Assembly (NCBI GenBank): GCA_937776645.1
Contig: CALMRI010000012.1
Location: forward strand, 1 to 64,000
Length of the DNA: 64,000 bases
Origin: an uncultured Alphaproteobacteria bacterium
GTDB lineage: Bacteria; Pseudomonadota; Alphaproteobacteria; Thalassobaculales; Thalassobaculaceae
Direction of reading: 5' to 3'
A model generated the notes under the pieces. It made no database searches. It was not told the origin of the DNA and saw only the letters and a program-made list of their open reading frames with translations. Position numbers and translations under genes: made by a program. Positions 1 through 10,000 of this stretch are shown one piece after another; the first letter of the stretch is position 1, and the number at the start of each line of letters is the position of its first letter.

Positions 1-275
1 AAGCTGAGTTCGCCACAGTTGGGTGGAAAGGTCGACCGGTAGCACAGATCGGCGAGCAGGAATTCTATCAGCTACTCAGCTACAAAGGCGACGTCGATCT
101 CGGGGATGAACTTGCTGAATGGGAGCGATTTTACGACCCCGCCAGACCACACGGCGCCCACAACAGAAAGACGCCTTACGGGATCCTCAGGGAAAAGCTA
201 AATTCGTCCTGTCCGTGTCTCACCGGATTGCTCAGGTTACAATCTTCCTCCTCTGGCAACTCCTGCGACCGCTAA
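1..275 (+). pseudogene. IS481-family transposase C-terminal relic (nonsense plus frameshift)
   Basis: Frame 1 reads GGKVDR*HRS, then frame 3 reads EQEFYQLLSYKGDVDLGDELAEWERFYDPARPHGAHNRKTPYGILREKLN. This matches the IS481 C-terminal pattern GKVERSHR.DEQEFYQLL...L.EWE.FYN..RPHGA..G.TPYE.LREK. It runs off the left window edge. Confidence 0.7.
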
Positions 276-463
276 TGGTGACACGCCAATTCGGGGGTCC
301 CAGCCTCCGCGACCGCGTCGGCCCGGTACTACCCGGGCCCCACTACGGAATTGAGACCATCCCGTCGCTGCTCAGGCCCTAAACTAACTTGATGACCTTG
401 CTTTCCCTATGAGACCGCTCCATGGCGTCAATCAGCGCGTGCCGACCAACAGCATCGTTAAAA

Positions 464-1477
464 TCAGGCGAACCTGCTGTCCCCGATTGCATGCTTTGGC
501 AAAGCGGGCGTAGGCCTGCCCGACGTTTCTCCCTGGGCCGGCAGCCATATCCGCTGGAATAAGCCGGTAGCTGTCAGGGGCGTTATCTCCGCCATTTTCC
601 CATTACCGATGGCGAGGTGGAGCTGACTAGGGCCAATGTTGACGGACTTTGAGGTCAGCACCAAGGTTCCTTTGCGGCCATAAATCTCCATACGAGTGCC
701 GCTCGCGTTGTAAGGGACGCTGGCCACTTGGTAGGAGACTTCCGCGCCGCTTTTGAGCACTCCCGCGGCGGTGACCGTGTCCGGTGCATCTACGGGAAAG
801 TCTTCCCCCGTTACCGCGTGCTTCCACATATCGATGCGCGTCGTTACCCGTGCGCTGACCTCGGCGAACTCTCCCAGGATGTAGCACAGGGCATCTATGG
901 AGTGTCCGCCCGGGATGGTCATGGGGTTGGCGCCGTTCGCGCGAATCCCCTGCCAGATGCGCCCATCCCCGCGCTCGGTGATCGCACCGACCATCACGCT
1001 CAGGTTAACGGTTACGACGTCGCCGATTTCGTCGTTGGCAACGAGGTCGCGAGCATACATCACGGCTGGGTCGCTTTGCGCCTGTAAACCAACCAAAGTC
1101 AGTAACCCGGCCGCTTTGGCGCTGTCAGCCATTTTCGTCGCATCAACTAAATTAGCCCCCAGAGGCCACTCGCAGCATACGGGCTTGTTAGCCTCGATCG
1201 CGGCCATTACCAGCTGTTGGTGCAATGGCACGCGAACAACAACCGCGATGAGGTCAACATCGGGGTGCGCGACCATCTCATTCATGTCGTGAAAAGCGAG
1301 CTCGGCACCAAACTGCTCGGCCGAGGCTCGCGCGGTCTCTTCGTGAGCGGTACAAACGGCCTTCAGTTCATAGGCAGACAACGCTTGTAATGCAGGCACA
1401 TGGGCGTTAGCGCCCCAGCCACTCCCGCCTGGTGTAACGGTTGCACCGACAATTCCGACCCTAATTTTGTCTGCCAC
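464..1477 (-). CDS. Gfo/Idh/MocA family oxidoreductase
   Basis: N-terminal Rossmann motif GIVGATVTPGGSGWGANAHVPAL and EANKPVCCEWPLGANL (EKP-like) motif; full-length ORF. Confidence 0.85.
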   Translation of the reverse strand: MADKIRVGIVGATVTPGGSGWGANAHVPALQALSAYELKAVCTAHEETARASAEQFGAELAFHDMNEMVAHPDVDLIAVVVRVPLHQQLVMAAIEANKPVCCEWPLGANLVDATKMADSAKAAGLLTLVGLQAQSDPAVMYARDLVANDEIGDVVTVNLSVMVGAITERGDGRIWQGIRANGANPMTIPGGHSIDALCYILGEFAEVSARVTTRIDMWKHAVTGEDFPVDAPDTVTAAGVLKSGAEVSYQVASVPYNASGTRMEIYGRKGTLVLTSKSVNIGPSQLHLAIGNGKMAEITPLTATGLFQRIWLPAQGETSGRPTPALPKHAIGDSRFA

Positions 1478-1702
1478 GATTGTTTCCTTTGCCCTTGATA
1501 AAGACTAAGCGCCGCCTGAAGATCGAGCATAGCACGCTTCGGCCTTGGAGGCCGACTGTCTCTGCCGGAGCACTCCACTAAGCCAGTACAACATAGTGGA
1601 CATCATTGGTTGCATGTCGCATGGCTCCGAACGAGCCTAAGGACGGGTGGATCGTCTATTTCGACGGTCACCAAACCCGTTACGCTCTTTTGCATCCCGG
1701 CG

Positions 1703-2509
1703 TCACCTCTTCCAACCAATCCAATCGCAGAGGGCGTCGCCCATGATGAGCTTCGTATCAGCGTCTGGAATCCAATCAATTTCCTGAAAATGAGTGACAC
1801 ACTGCTTCCATGAGCACGGCATTTTGGTGATGTCTGTCCCCCAAAAGAGTCGGCGAGAGCCGAAAGCGTCGTACATGGCCCGGTAGTGTTTATAAGGACT
1901 TTTGAAAGGATAGGCGTCGTCCGCATAAAACGGCCCCCCCGTCAATTTGACCGCGACATTTGGATAACGGGCTAGTGCCATCAGTTCCTTCATATTAGGG
2001 AATGCCGCGTCGCCTTTAGCGCCCCTGAGCGCACCCATGTGATCCACCATCAGCTTCAACGCCGGATGACCGTCCGCGATTTGGGCCAGCAGAGGCAGCC
2101 AGTCGCCCGCAAGCAGGGCCAGTGGCATTTCGGCTTTCTCGCAGGCTGGCCAAAGCCAACCCAAGGTGCCGTCCAACGGCCAGGCCTGATTGTCTGGCTG
2201 GCTGAAATAAAACCGGAAACCAAGCATGCCGGGTCGCTCTTTCCAGGTCTTGATGAGCGTGCGGTCTTCCAGCGTGTCGAACGGGGGGTAGCCAAGAATT
2301 GCAAAGCGTTCGGGGTAGGCCAATACGGCCTCGACCGCCTGCTCATTTGATTCCGGATCCCAGCTCGCGGGAGGATGAAGAACCGCGCCATCAATGCCGG
2401 CTTCGTTCATGTCGTGGTTTGCATCCTCGACCAGGTAAGGCGTGGCCCGATGGGGAGGTTTTGCGATCCCTGTGCGCCAGAGGTGGACCTGCGCATCGAT
2501 AATTGGCAT
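1703..2509 (-). CDS. Amidohydrolase family protein (TIM-barrel metal-dependent hydrolase)
   Basis: MPIIDAQVHLW N-terminus, LMVDHMG and LFWGTDITKMP motifs typical of amidohydrolase_2. Confidence 0.85.
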   Translation of the reverse strand: MPIIDAQVHLWRTGIAKPPHRATPYLVEDANHDMNEAGIDGAVLHPPASWDPESNEQAVEAVLAYPERFAILGYPPFDTLEDRTLIKTWKERPGMLGFRFYFSQPDNQAWPLDGTLGWLWPACEKAEMPLALLAGDWLPLLAQIADGHPALKLMVDHMGALRGAKGDAAFPNMKELMALARYPNVAVKLTGGPFYADDAYPFKSPYKHYRAMYDAFGSRRLFWGTDITKMPCSWKQCVTHFQEIDWIPDADTKLIMGDALCDWIGWKR

Positions 2510-2641
2510 TTGATTTCTCGGCGATTGGTAAGGGGTACAACCGAACGGACCAGGCCCCACAGTTCATACCTGTCGTTAGTTTAGGCCATGTCAGGTGTTT
2601 GACGAGCAGCGATTTGCAGTTACTTCGATACCCAGGTCGGC

Positions 2642-2720
2642 TCATCTTGAGACCAACGCAACGTCCGACTTAATGTCGCCGTTGCGGTAAAGACCAGACA
2701 TCGCGGCCCTCGATTCGTTG
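2642..2720. repeat. Dispersed intergenic repeat, copy A
   Basis: TCATCTTGAGACCAACGCAACGTCCGACTTAATGTCGCCGTTGCGGTAAAG...CATCGCGGCCCTCGATTC; similar to copies at about 6610 and 9930. Confidence 0.6.
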
Positions 2721-2842
2721 GTCGCAGGGGTGCAAACAGTTTACCTTCGAAATACTTAGATGAAATCGTCTTTTTATGCTTGGTCACCGATGGAGAGAGC
2801 AGTCCTCAGGTAATAACTCCACCGAGGTTGCTCTGATTTTCT

Positions 2843-3883
2843 CTACTCGTAGCGATTTTCCATCTTAATTATGCTGTGATCCTTTTGGTGGAAATAGTTC
2901 GCGCTAAAAAATTCGTGGATCAGGTCAGCGTAGAGCCGCGGCTCATGTTTAGCGGGATGGTTGGCGGAAATGCAGGACGGCGCGACATCAATGGTGGCGT
3001 AGGGGTTCGGGCTGTGGAAATAGGCCAGAGAGTAGCGATCGTTTTTACCGTCGACGATGACGCCATGCGGCGTCGACATGAAGCGATCGTTCGACATCCG
3101 CCGCAATACATTTCCGATATTCACCAGAAAAGTGTCCGGAATCAGCGGCGGTGACAGCCACTCACCCGACGGCAGGCGGATCGCGAGGCCTGGCACGTCC
3201 ATCCGCGCCAGGATGGTCATGAAGGAATTATCAGTGTGCGGCGCGGTGCCAAAATCATTGTCCTCCATGACCGTCGGCGGGTAATGCAGCATGCGAAGCG
3301 TGGCGTTATTTTCGTCGGCGAAATAGGCGTCCAAGAAATCCGCCGGCATACCAAGCGCCACCGAGAACGCCGGCAGCAACCGCTGCCCCAGCGCGTTTAG
3401 TGCGCAAAAATAGTTCATCACTCCCTCGCAGAACCCAGGCACGCCAATCGGCCAGCGGTTGACGCCACGAAACGGCCGGCGGGCGACGACGTCCGGGTGA
3501 TCCGTGCCGCGATCATGGGTGACGAAGAAGGATTCGTTCTGGTTTGGCTTGGTCGCCTTATGTACCGTCGAGTGTTTCTGCATGCTGGCATTCATCGGTA
3601 GATAACCAAGATTGTTTGAGTCCAGCGCCAGAGCCTGTTTGGCTTCCAGTGGTAGCGCATGGAAGCGCCGCGACTCCGCGAAGGTTGCGTCAATCAGCGC
3701 CGGCGGAACACCGTGGTTCGATATGTAAAAGAATCCCGTGGCGCCGCAGGCTCGTGCGATGTCCGCCGCTACCAGATCGAGCGCACCGGTGTCGCCGTTC
3801 AGATACGATCCCAGATCTATGATCGGGAGATGCCCCAGCGCTGCGTCGAAATCGCTTGGAGTGTTTTGCTGAAACAGATGCAT
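2843..3883 (-). CDS. Isopenicillin N synthase-like 2-oxoglutarate/Fe(II) oxygenase
   Basis: LPIIDLGSYL, GATGFFYISNHGVP, PHTDNSFMTIL (HxD), VNIGNVLRRMSNDRFMSTPHGV. Start uncertain; the ORF extends to 4021. Confidence 0.85.
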   Translation of the reverse strand: MHLFQQNTPSDFDAALGHLPIIDLGSYLNGDTGALDLVAADIARACGATGFFYISNHGVPPALIDATFAESRRFHALPLEAKQALALDSNNLGYLPMNASMQKHSTVHKATKPNQNESFFVTHDRGTDHPDVVARRPFRGVNRWPIGVPGFCEGVMNYFCALNALGQRLLPAFSVALGMPADFLDAYFADENNATLRMLHYPPTVMEDNDFGTAPHTDNSFMTILARMDVPGLAIRLPSGEWLSPPLIPDTFLVNIGNVLRRMSNDRFMSTPHGVIVDGKNDRYSLAYFHSPNPYATIDVAPSCISANHPAKHEPRLYADLIHEFFSANYFHQKDHSIIKMENRYE

Positions 3884-4229
3884 GGCATATCCGTTCAAAA
3901 TCGGACTCCCCACCTTCATCGCGCCTAGTAGATCGAGCGGGTTCAAAAAGCCCTGATGTGGTTTTCCTTGAGTTGGCCGGCATGCGGGTCTGTTGTCAAT
4001 ATCGGTGGCAAAGCCAATCACGATGTTGGCACAAAACCCAGCCAGTCCCGGTTGTTCATATTAGAAGTATTGAACTCACGGCCAAAATCATGAGAAGCCT
4101 GTAGACACAAGCTTGTTCCAACGCGGTCCTGGTAATCCCATGTAAATTCGACGTCTGGGCGCCTCTAACAGCCCCGTCAAATCGTCGATGATCTGATTCA
4201 CTTGGCTCGTCGGTTTGATGGAGGATGAG

Positions 4230-4440
4230 ATGTCGGGTCAGCCCGCTTTCTTTGGTCTCGATGCCGGCTATGCCACGCTATCGAGCACATGAAAACCGAT
4301 GGACGGCTTGACCGAGACCTCCTCGCCGGACACACCATCAACGCCCTGCTGGCCGGTCCCCGCCATAATCTGCTCCTAATCCTTAACACCCTGGCATTTT
4401 TGCTTGCCTGGATCCTGTATGCGGCGCGACAGCCTAAGCA
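4230..4440 (+). pseudogene. Internally deleted IS5-like transposase relic
   Basis: MSGQPAFFGLDAGYATLS (N-terminal type sequence) is followed, after a frame change, by IEHMKTDGRLDRDLLAGHTINALLAGPRHNLLLILNTLAFLLAWI (C-terminal type sequence). The catalytic middle is missing. Confidence 0.55.
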
Positions 4441-4824
4441 AATGACAAAACCAGATACTTTACCAAACATGAATTTCTTAGGCGTTGTTCAGGGCGAGCT
4501 TATTACCACAACTTTTGAAGGTCGGGAAATTCGGGCGCGGCCATTGGTTGGATTTTTGTATGGAGCCGGTAAAGGTTTTGTAGTGCCGGATATCAGGCCA
4601 CTTGAAGAGCCCATGATTTTTGACGCAACGACCAAGTATTATGTTTCTTATTTCAAAATTATATACCTTGAGACATTCAATGCATAACGGCGTTCGTGGT
4701 CGCCCATGAGCTGGGATAGGTGCCGCACCGCCCTGGCGGATATAAGCGCCGGTGATTGATCAGCACGAACCCGTCATGGGTGCCGGCCGCACTTCGCACC
4801 ATGACGGGGAGAATGCTATTTAGA

Positions 4825-6432
4825 TTACCGCGAGCGTGCATCCTCTTTCAACATCGCCGCACCTTTCTCAGCGATCATGATGGTCGGCGCGTTGGTATTG
4901 GTCGACGTCACCGCTGGCATAACCGAGGCATCGATGACACGCAGCCCTTCCATCCCATGCACACGCAGCCGGTCGTCCACCACCGACATTGAATCGGGAC
5001 CCATCCGGCACGAACAAGTCGCATGGAATACCGTCGTGCCGTACTGGCGCGCATAGTGCAGGAGCTCGTCGTCGCTCTGGACATCCGCCCCCGGAACATT
5101 CTCGGCAATCACATAGCGTTTCAGAGCGGGCGAATTGAACCAGTCCCTTGCCAGCCGGATGCTGGCGATGACAGTCCGTCGGTCCCGTTCCTCCGCCAAG
5201 TAGTTAGGGTTAATCGTCGGCTGCTCGCACGGGTTGGGAGAACGGGCCTCGACATAACCCCGGCTTTCCGGGCGCATCTGCCACACCCCGGCCGTCATGC
5301 CGGGTTTCGTGTCGAGCTGTCGCTTCGGTCCGGGGGCAAAACTCCCCGACGAGAAAAGCGCCTGCACGTCGGGCGTCGCCGATTCCGGTAACACCTTCAC
5401 CGAGGCGGCTACTAGCGACGCGGCATAGGTCAGCAGCCCGCGCCCTTGCAGGGCGTACTTCATCAACTCTCCCGCGAAACGGATGCCGCGGGAGCGCTCA
5501 TTCAAAGTTGCGATGTCTTTTACGTCGGCCTGTACCCGAACGATGAAATGGTCTTGGAAATTCTTGCCGACGCCGCGCAACTCATGTTGCACGTCAACGC
5601 CGATGCGGCCGAGATGGTCAGGATCGCCGATGCCGGATAATTGCAAGATATGAGGGGAGCCAATGGCGCCCGCGGAAACGATAACCTCGGCTGCCGCATC
5701 GGCGCGTTGCATGACACCACCGCGCGAGAATTCGATCCCAACAGCGCGCTTGCCGTCCAGAATCAGCCTATGCGCCATGGCGTTCGTGACAACCTTAAAA
5801 TTCGGCCGGTTCATCGCCGGGCGCAAATAGGATCGGGCGGCGCTGGCGCGGAACCGACCGCCCCGCGTCTGCTGCACCCAGCCGATGTGGTCGCCCAGAC
5901 GATGCGGCAGATCGTTCAAGTCTTCGCGGTATTCCCAGCCCATTTCCTGGCCCGCCTCGACCGCGGCCTTGCACAGTTCCGGCTGGTCGCGGGTAAGGGA
6001 TGTGAACAGCGGCCCTCCCTTTGCATGTACATCGTCGGCCGGCCCATCCCAGTTTTCGGCTTTGCGGAAATAGGGAAAGACGTCCTTCGCGCCCCAACCG
6101 CGATTACCGAGCTGTGACCAGTGGTCGTAATCCTCAGGCTGGGAGCGGACATAGATCAGGCCGTTAATCGAGCTTGAACCGCCCAATACCCTGCCACGTG
6201 GATAGGGTATCTCGCGGCCGTTCAAGCCCGATTTCTTGTCGGCCTTGAAGCCCCAGGTGAGCGTGGGATGGTCCAAAAGCTTGATGTAGCCGGCCGGAAT
6301 GTGGATATAAGGATTCCAGTCCTTGCCGCCCGCTTCAAGCAGGATCACGCGCGTATCCGGATCTTCCGTCAAGCGGTTGGCTAGCACACAGCCGGCCGAG
6401 CCCGCACCGACGATGACATAATCCGCTTGCAT
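4825..6432 (-). CDS. GMC family oxidoreductase (choline dehydrogenase-like)
   Basis: MQADYVIVGAGSAGCVLANRLTEDPDTRVILLEAGG, GRVLGGSSSINGLIYVR, C-terminal VIDASVMPAVTSTNTNAPTIMIAEKGA. Confidence 0.95.
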   Translation of the reverse strand: MQADYVIVGAGSAGCVLANRLTEDPDTRVILLEAGGKDWNPYIHIPAGYIKLLDHPTLTWGFKADKKSGLNGREIPYPRGRVLGGSSSINGLIYVRSQPEDYDHWSQLGNRGWGAKDVFPYFRKAENWDGPADDVHAKGGPLFTSLTRDQPELCKAAVEAGQEMGWEYREDLNDLPHRLGDHIGWVQQTRGGRFRASAARSYLRPAMNRPNFKVVTNAMAHRLILDGKRAVGIEFSRGGVMQRADAAAEVIVSAGAIGSPHILQLSGIGDPDHLGRIGVDVQHELRGVGKNFQDHFIVRVQADVKDIATLNERSRGIRFAGELMKYALQGRGLLTYAASLVAASVKVLPESATPDVQALFSSGSFAPGPKRQLDTKPGMTAGVWQMRPESRGYVEARSPNPCEQPTINPNYLAEERDRRTVIASIRLARDWFNSPALKRYVIAENVPGADVQSDDELLHYARQYGTTVFHATCSCRMGPDSMSVVDDRLRVHGMEGLRVIDASVMPAVTSTNTNAPTIMIAEKGAAMLKEDARSR

Positions 6433-6609
6433 GGCGATCTCGCTTTTACCGATGTCGAACCGCGACCGCCGAAGCTGACGAAGCGGTATACAGTGCGCCG
6501 TCAAACAGGGCCTTAGCGATAGAAATTCCGTCTATTATCGCGTTAATTGGAAAGGAATGATAGCCAGGAAGCCCGAGACTATACACGGCCCGCGTTTTCC
6601 ACAGCGGGC

Positions 6610-6690
6610 CGTCTTGGGACCAACGCTGCGTCCAATTTAATGTTGCTCATACGGTGATCAGCGGACGTCGCGTTCCTCGGTCCACCCTTC
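6610..6690. repeat. Dispersed intergenic repeat, copy B
   Basis: GTCTTGGGACCAACGCTGCGTCCAATTTAATGTTGCTCATACGGTGATCAGCGGACGTCGCGTTCCTCGG aligns to copies A and C. Confidence 0.55.
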
Positions 6691-6911
6691 GCTGATGTGC
6701 CAGGAAGAGACAACGGTGCACGATCGGGCCACCTGAGTTTCGATCCCTGAAACTTCGTTCTCCTTCGATGAAACGCGACTGGTAAGATCCAACGCCATCG
6801 AAAGCCTTTTTTGTTGATATCCTTCAATCGCCTCTTGAATTTTCGTGACATTCCCATTTGATGCGTCGTCGCGAAGTTTATTGGCGTAAGTCGATTTTTT
6901 TTTAGCCCTAA

Positions 6912-7556
6912 TTACTTCCATGGTGGAGGGTTTCCCCAACTCTCCCACGAGGTCGTCGCGCTGGTGGGCAGCCGGCTCGTTGGCCCGAATTTGCCGCGCG
7001 GGTAGCCGATTGGAATGCAGCAGTGAAAAACCATCTCCTCGGGTACACCGAACATCCTGTTAACGCGCTCCATCACTTCAGCATGTAGGGTGGTCAGGAC
7101 GCTTCCCAAGCCTAACGCACGGGCCGAAAGCAGCAAGTTCTGTACCCCAGGGAAGGTTGAGGCCGCGGCGACGCCGGAAGGCTCCGAGTAAACCAAAACC
7201 ACCACTGGCGCGTTGATCATTTCATCCGCGAGCAGCGCCGCTAAATGGTACTGGGAGCCCTCGGGGATATCCGCCTTAGAGGTCCAACCATACGCATCGC
7301 GGCGTTTGGCCCACCAGGCCTCGAAATACAGCTTGCCAAACTCGTTGATTGCATCGCGGTTCCGAATAACCAGATACCGCGCGGGTTGGACGTTGCCACC
7401 GTTCGGCGCTTTAGAGGCCGCATTCAGAATGATTTCGAGTTGCCCGTCCGTGACCGGGCGATTTGAATCCAGCCGACGTGTCGCGCGCTGGCTAAACATT
7501 GCTTTACCGATAGGCATCGTCAGTTCAGCGGGCGGGTCTAAGCGAACCATTTCCAT
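6912..7556 (-). CDS. Nitroreductase family protein
   Basis: FSQRATRRLDSNRPVTDGQLEIILNAASKAPNGGNVQPARYLVI plus LGLGSVLTTLH and CCIPIGYPRGKFG. Confidence 0.85.
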   Translation of the reverse strand: MEMVRLDPPAELTMPIGKAMFSQRATRRLDSNRPVTDGQLEIILNAASKAPNGGNVQPARYLVIRNRDAINEFGKLYFEAWWAKRRDAYGWTSKADIPEGSQYHLAALLADEMINAPVVVLVYSEPSGVAAASTFPGVQNLLLSARALGLGSVLTTLHAEVMERVNRMFGVPEEMVFHCCIPIGYPRGKFGPTSRLPTSATTSWESWGNPPPWK

Positions 7557-7926
7557 CGTATTATTCCTTGAGGCCTGGGTTTGCACCGGTATCGCGCTCA
7601 GCAGATAACGGTAACATATACGGGAAACCGGGGCCGGTTGGCGAGCTTGGCGCAGGACTGCTTTACGATCATTAAACAAATCGTAAAGCGGCATGATCGA
7701 GCGCGAACGAAACGGCGTCCTTAACCGCGGCGTCCCAAGCCTCAACATCAAATCCCGGCGAACCAACGACGGTACGGAAGGTCACCGCGCCTACACTGTC
7801 GAGCACTTAAAGCCGTTCCGGCAGGGCTGCGTAAAGTTTATCGACCTCGTTCGACATGCTGTCCAACAGCATTGGCATGCGCATGTCGAGTTGGAACGCG
7901 CAGAACTCGGCGAGCTCGGCTCTCGC

Positions 7927-7964
7927 CTCAATGACGTGGTTGCACGTGCAACCACGTCATTGAG
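7927..7964. repeat. 38-bp perfect palindrome without loop
   Basis: CTCAATGACGTGGTTGCAC|GTGCAACCACGTCATTGAG; each half is the exact reverse complement of the other. Confidence 0.95.
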
Positions 7965-7980
7965 ATTTCAGGCGCCCTCT

Positions 7981-8850
7981 TCAGTCCGCCGCTTCAACCT
8001 TGTCCTGGGTCATCGTTTCGAAATCCCCGGCGTCATGGCGTTCACGGAGCTGTTCATAGGGTTCGCCGCGGACACGGTTGACCATGCGGCCGCGCTTGAC
8101 TGGCTCACGGGCGTGGATTTCCTCGGCCCAGCGCAGCACGTTGGCGTAGCTCCTGGCGTCGAGGAACTCCTCCGCCCCGTACTGGTCGAAGATGACCAAC
8201 CCGCCATACCACGGCCAGATAGCCATATCGGCGATGGTGTATTCGTCGCCGCACATATAGCGGTTGTCGGCTAGGCGCCGGTCGAGCACGTCGAGCTGGC
8301 GCTTAGTTTCCATCGTAAAACGGTCGATGGGGTACTCCTGTTTTTCCTCCGCGTAGGCGTAGAAATGGCCGAAGCCACCGCCGAGATATGGGGTGCTGCC
8401 CATTTGCCAGAACAGCCAGGACAGGCATTCCGGCCGCTGCGCCAGATCGCTCGGCAGGAATGCGTCGAATTTCTCAGCCAAGTACAGCAGCATCGCGCCG
8501 GACTCAAAGATCCGGGTTGGCGGATTGGTGCTGTGGTCCATCAGCGCCGGTATCTTGGAGTTTGGGTTCGCCGCAACGAAACCGCTGCCGAACTGGTCGC
8601 CGTCGCCGATACGGATCAGCCAGGCGTCGTATTCGGCACCCGTGTGGCCCTGCGCCAGAAGCTCCTCCAGCAGCACTGTGACCTTCACGCCGTTCGGCGT
8701 GCCGAGCGAATAGAGCTGCAGCGGGTGCTTGCCGACGGAAAGTTTCTTGTCGTGGGTCGCGCCGGCGGTCGGGCGATTGGTGCTGGTAAACCGCCCCTGC
8801 TTCTGGCCTTCCCATTTCCAGACTTTCGGCGGCGTGTAGTTCTTCGTCAT
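7981..8850 (-). CDS. yghU: YghU-like glutathione-dependent disulfide-bond oxidoreductase (GST family)
   Basis: MTKNYTPPKVWKWEGQ...GGRFTSTNRPTAGATHDK, LYSLGTPNGVKVTVLLEELL, GSGFVAANPNSKIPALMD, YTIADMAIWPW. Confidence 0.88.
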   Translation of the reverse strand: MTKNYTPPKVWKWEGQKQGRFTSTNRPTAGATHDKKLSVGKHPLQLYSLGTPNGVKVTVLLEELLAQGHTGAEYDAWLIRIGDGDQFGSGFVAANPNSKIPALMDHSTNPPTRIFESGAMLLYLAEKFDAFLPSDLAQRPECLSWLFWQMGSTPYLGGGFGHFYAYAEEKQEYPIDRFTMETKRQLDVLDRRLADNRYMCGDEYTIADMAIWPWYGGLVIFDQYGAEEFLDARSYANVLRWAEEIHAREPVKRGRMVNRVRGEPYEQLRERHDAGDFETMTQDKVEAAD

Positions 8851-9010
8851 TGTACGAACTCCATTCCGGGTATCGTCGCCGCGACCAGCGATGCCAAATG
8901 AGGGGTTGTGACGGCGAAGGGAACCCTTTTTGATAGGCGTGATTGTACGCGTGCAGGTTGGAAACCACTTTTACAAACGCAGTTTACCTCATCGGGAAAT
9001 GAGAACCGCC

Positions 9011-9778
9011 ATGCCAATCTATAAAAACGGTCCCGTGCAGATCCATTACGAAGAGGCCGGTTCCGGCTTCCCGCTGCTGGTCATTCCCGGCGGCGGGCTG
9101 AATGCAACTATAGCAGGGCTCGCAAACCATGCCTTCAATCCTCTGAAGGAATTCAGCGACATCTATCGCGTCATCGCGCTGGACCTGCGCAACGCCAATG
9201 ATGGCCAGTCGGAGGGCCCGCTCGAGATCGAGCGAACATGGGACGGCTTCACCGACGACCAACTCAGCCTGATGGACCATCTCGGGATCGACCGCTTCAT
9301 GGTGATGGGCTATTGCATCGGCGGTCCGATGATCTGGAACCTGCTTAAGCGCGCCGGCGCCCGCGTCGTGTCCGCGGTGCTCGTGCACCCGAGTGGCTAC
9401 AGCTCCAACGTGCCGGATATCTTCTACCAAAATAACATTAAAGGCTGGGCGCCCGCGTTCTGCGAGCGGCGGCCCGAATTCACCATGGAGATGGTCTCTG
9501 ACTACCTTAACAACATGTATACTAAGCGGGCGGATTTCGTATTCACCGTCGACCGCGACTTCGTGCGCAACTGCCGGACGCCGGTGCTGGTCCTACCGGA
9601 CGACGTCCCGGCCCATCCCTACGCGGCGGCGATGGAGACGGCCCTGCTCGCGCCGAACGCGCAGGTCAGCCTCTACCCCTGGAAAGAGAACGACCGGAAG
9701 ATAGAACTCGCGGTGCGCCATATCCGCGGCTTCATGGCGACGAACGCTCCCGCGATCCTAGCAGAGACGGTGGAATAG
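9011..9778 (+). CDS. Alpha/beta hydrolase
   Basis: MPIYKNGPVQIHYEEAGSGFPLLVIPGGG, DRFMVMGYCIGGPMIWNLL nucleophile elbow-like segment, HPYAAAMETALLAPNAQ. Confidence 0.85.
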   Translation: MPIYKNGPVQIHYEEAGSGFPLLVIPGGGLNATIAGLANHAFNPLKEFSDIYRVIALDLRNANDGQSEGPLEIERTWDGFTDDQLSLMDHLGIDRFMVMGYCIGGPMIWNLLKRAGARVVSAVLVHPSGYSSNVPDIFYQNNIKGWAPAFCERRPEFTMEMVSDYLNNMYTKRADFVFTVDRDFVRNCRTPVLVLPDDVPAHPYAAAMETALLAPNAQVSLYPWKENDRKIELAVRHIRGFMATNAPAILAETVE

Positions 9779-9929
9779 CCAACCCTTCTACAATACGACG
9801 CTGTGCATCGGCTCAGCGGGGTTGCCGCTGCGCCTCTCGTCGGGGCTTTAGCGCAAGCCGGGTATAAATACGAAGCAGGAACAGCGGTTAAAAATGCCTC
9901 ACAGCTTCAACCACGACATTTACTCCAGG

Positions 9930-10000
9930 TCATCTTGAGACGAGCGCGACGTCCTATTTTATGTCACTTATGCGGCACATCGCTACCCTCGATTCACACT
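9930..10000. repeat. Dispersed intergenic repeat, copy C
   Basis: GTCATCTTGAGACGAGCGCGACGTCCTATTTTATGTCACTTATGCGGCACATCGCTACCCTCGATTC aligns to copy A. Confidence 0.6.

Noticed and set aside
6658-6948. 96-aa minus-strand ORF between the GMC and nitroreductase genes
   Set aside because: Helical, charged sequence with no recognisable family and partly overlapping the dispersed repeat; not enough support to call a gene.
7693-8274. 193-aa plus-strand ORF antisense to the yghU-like gene
   Set aside because: No recognisable domain; covers the palindrome and a confident minus-strand gene.
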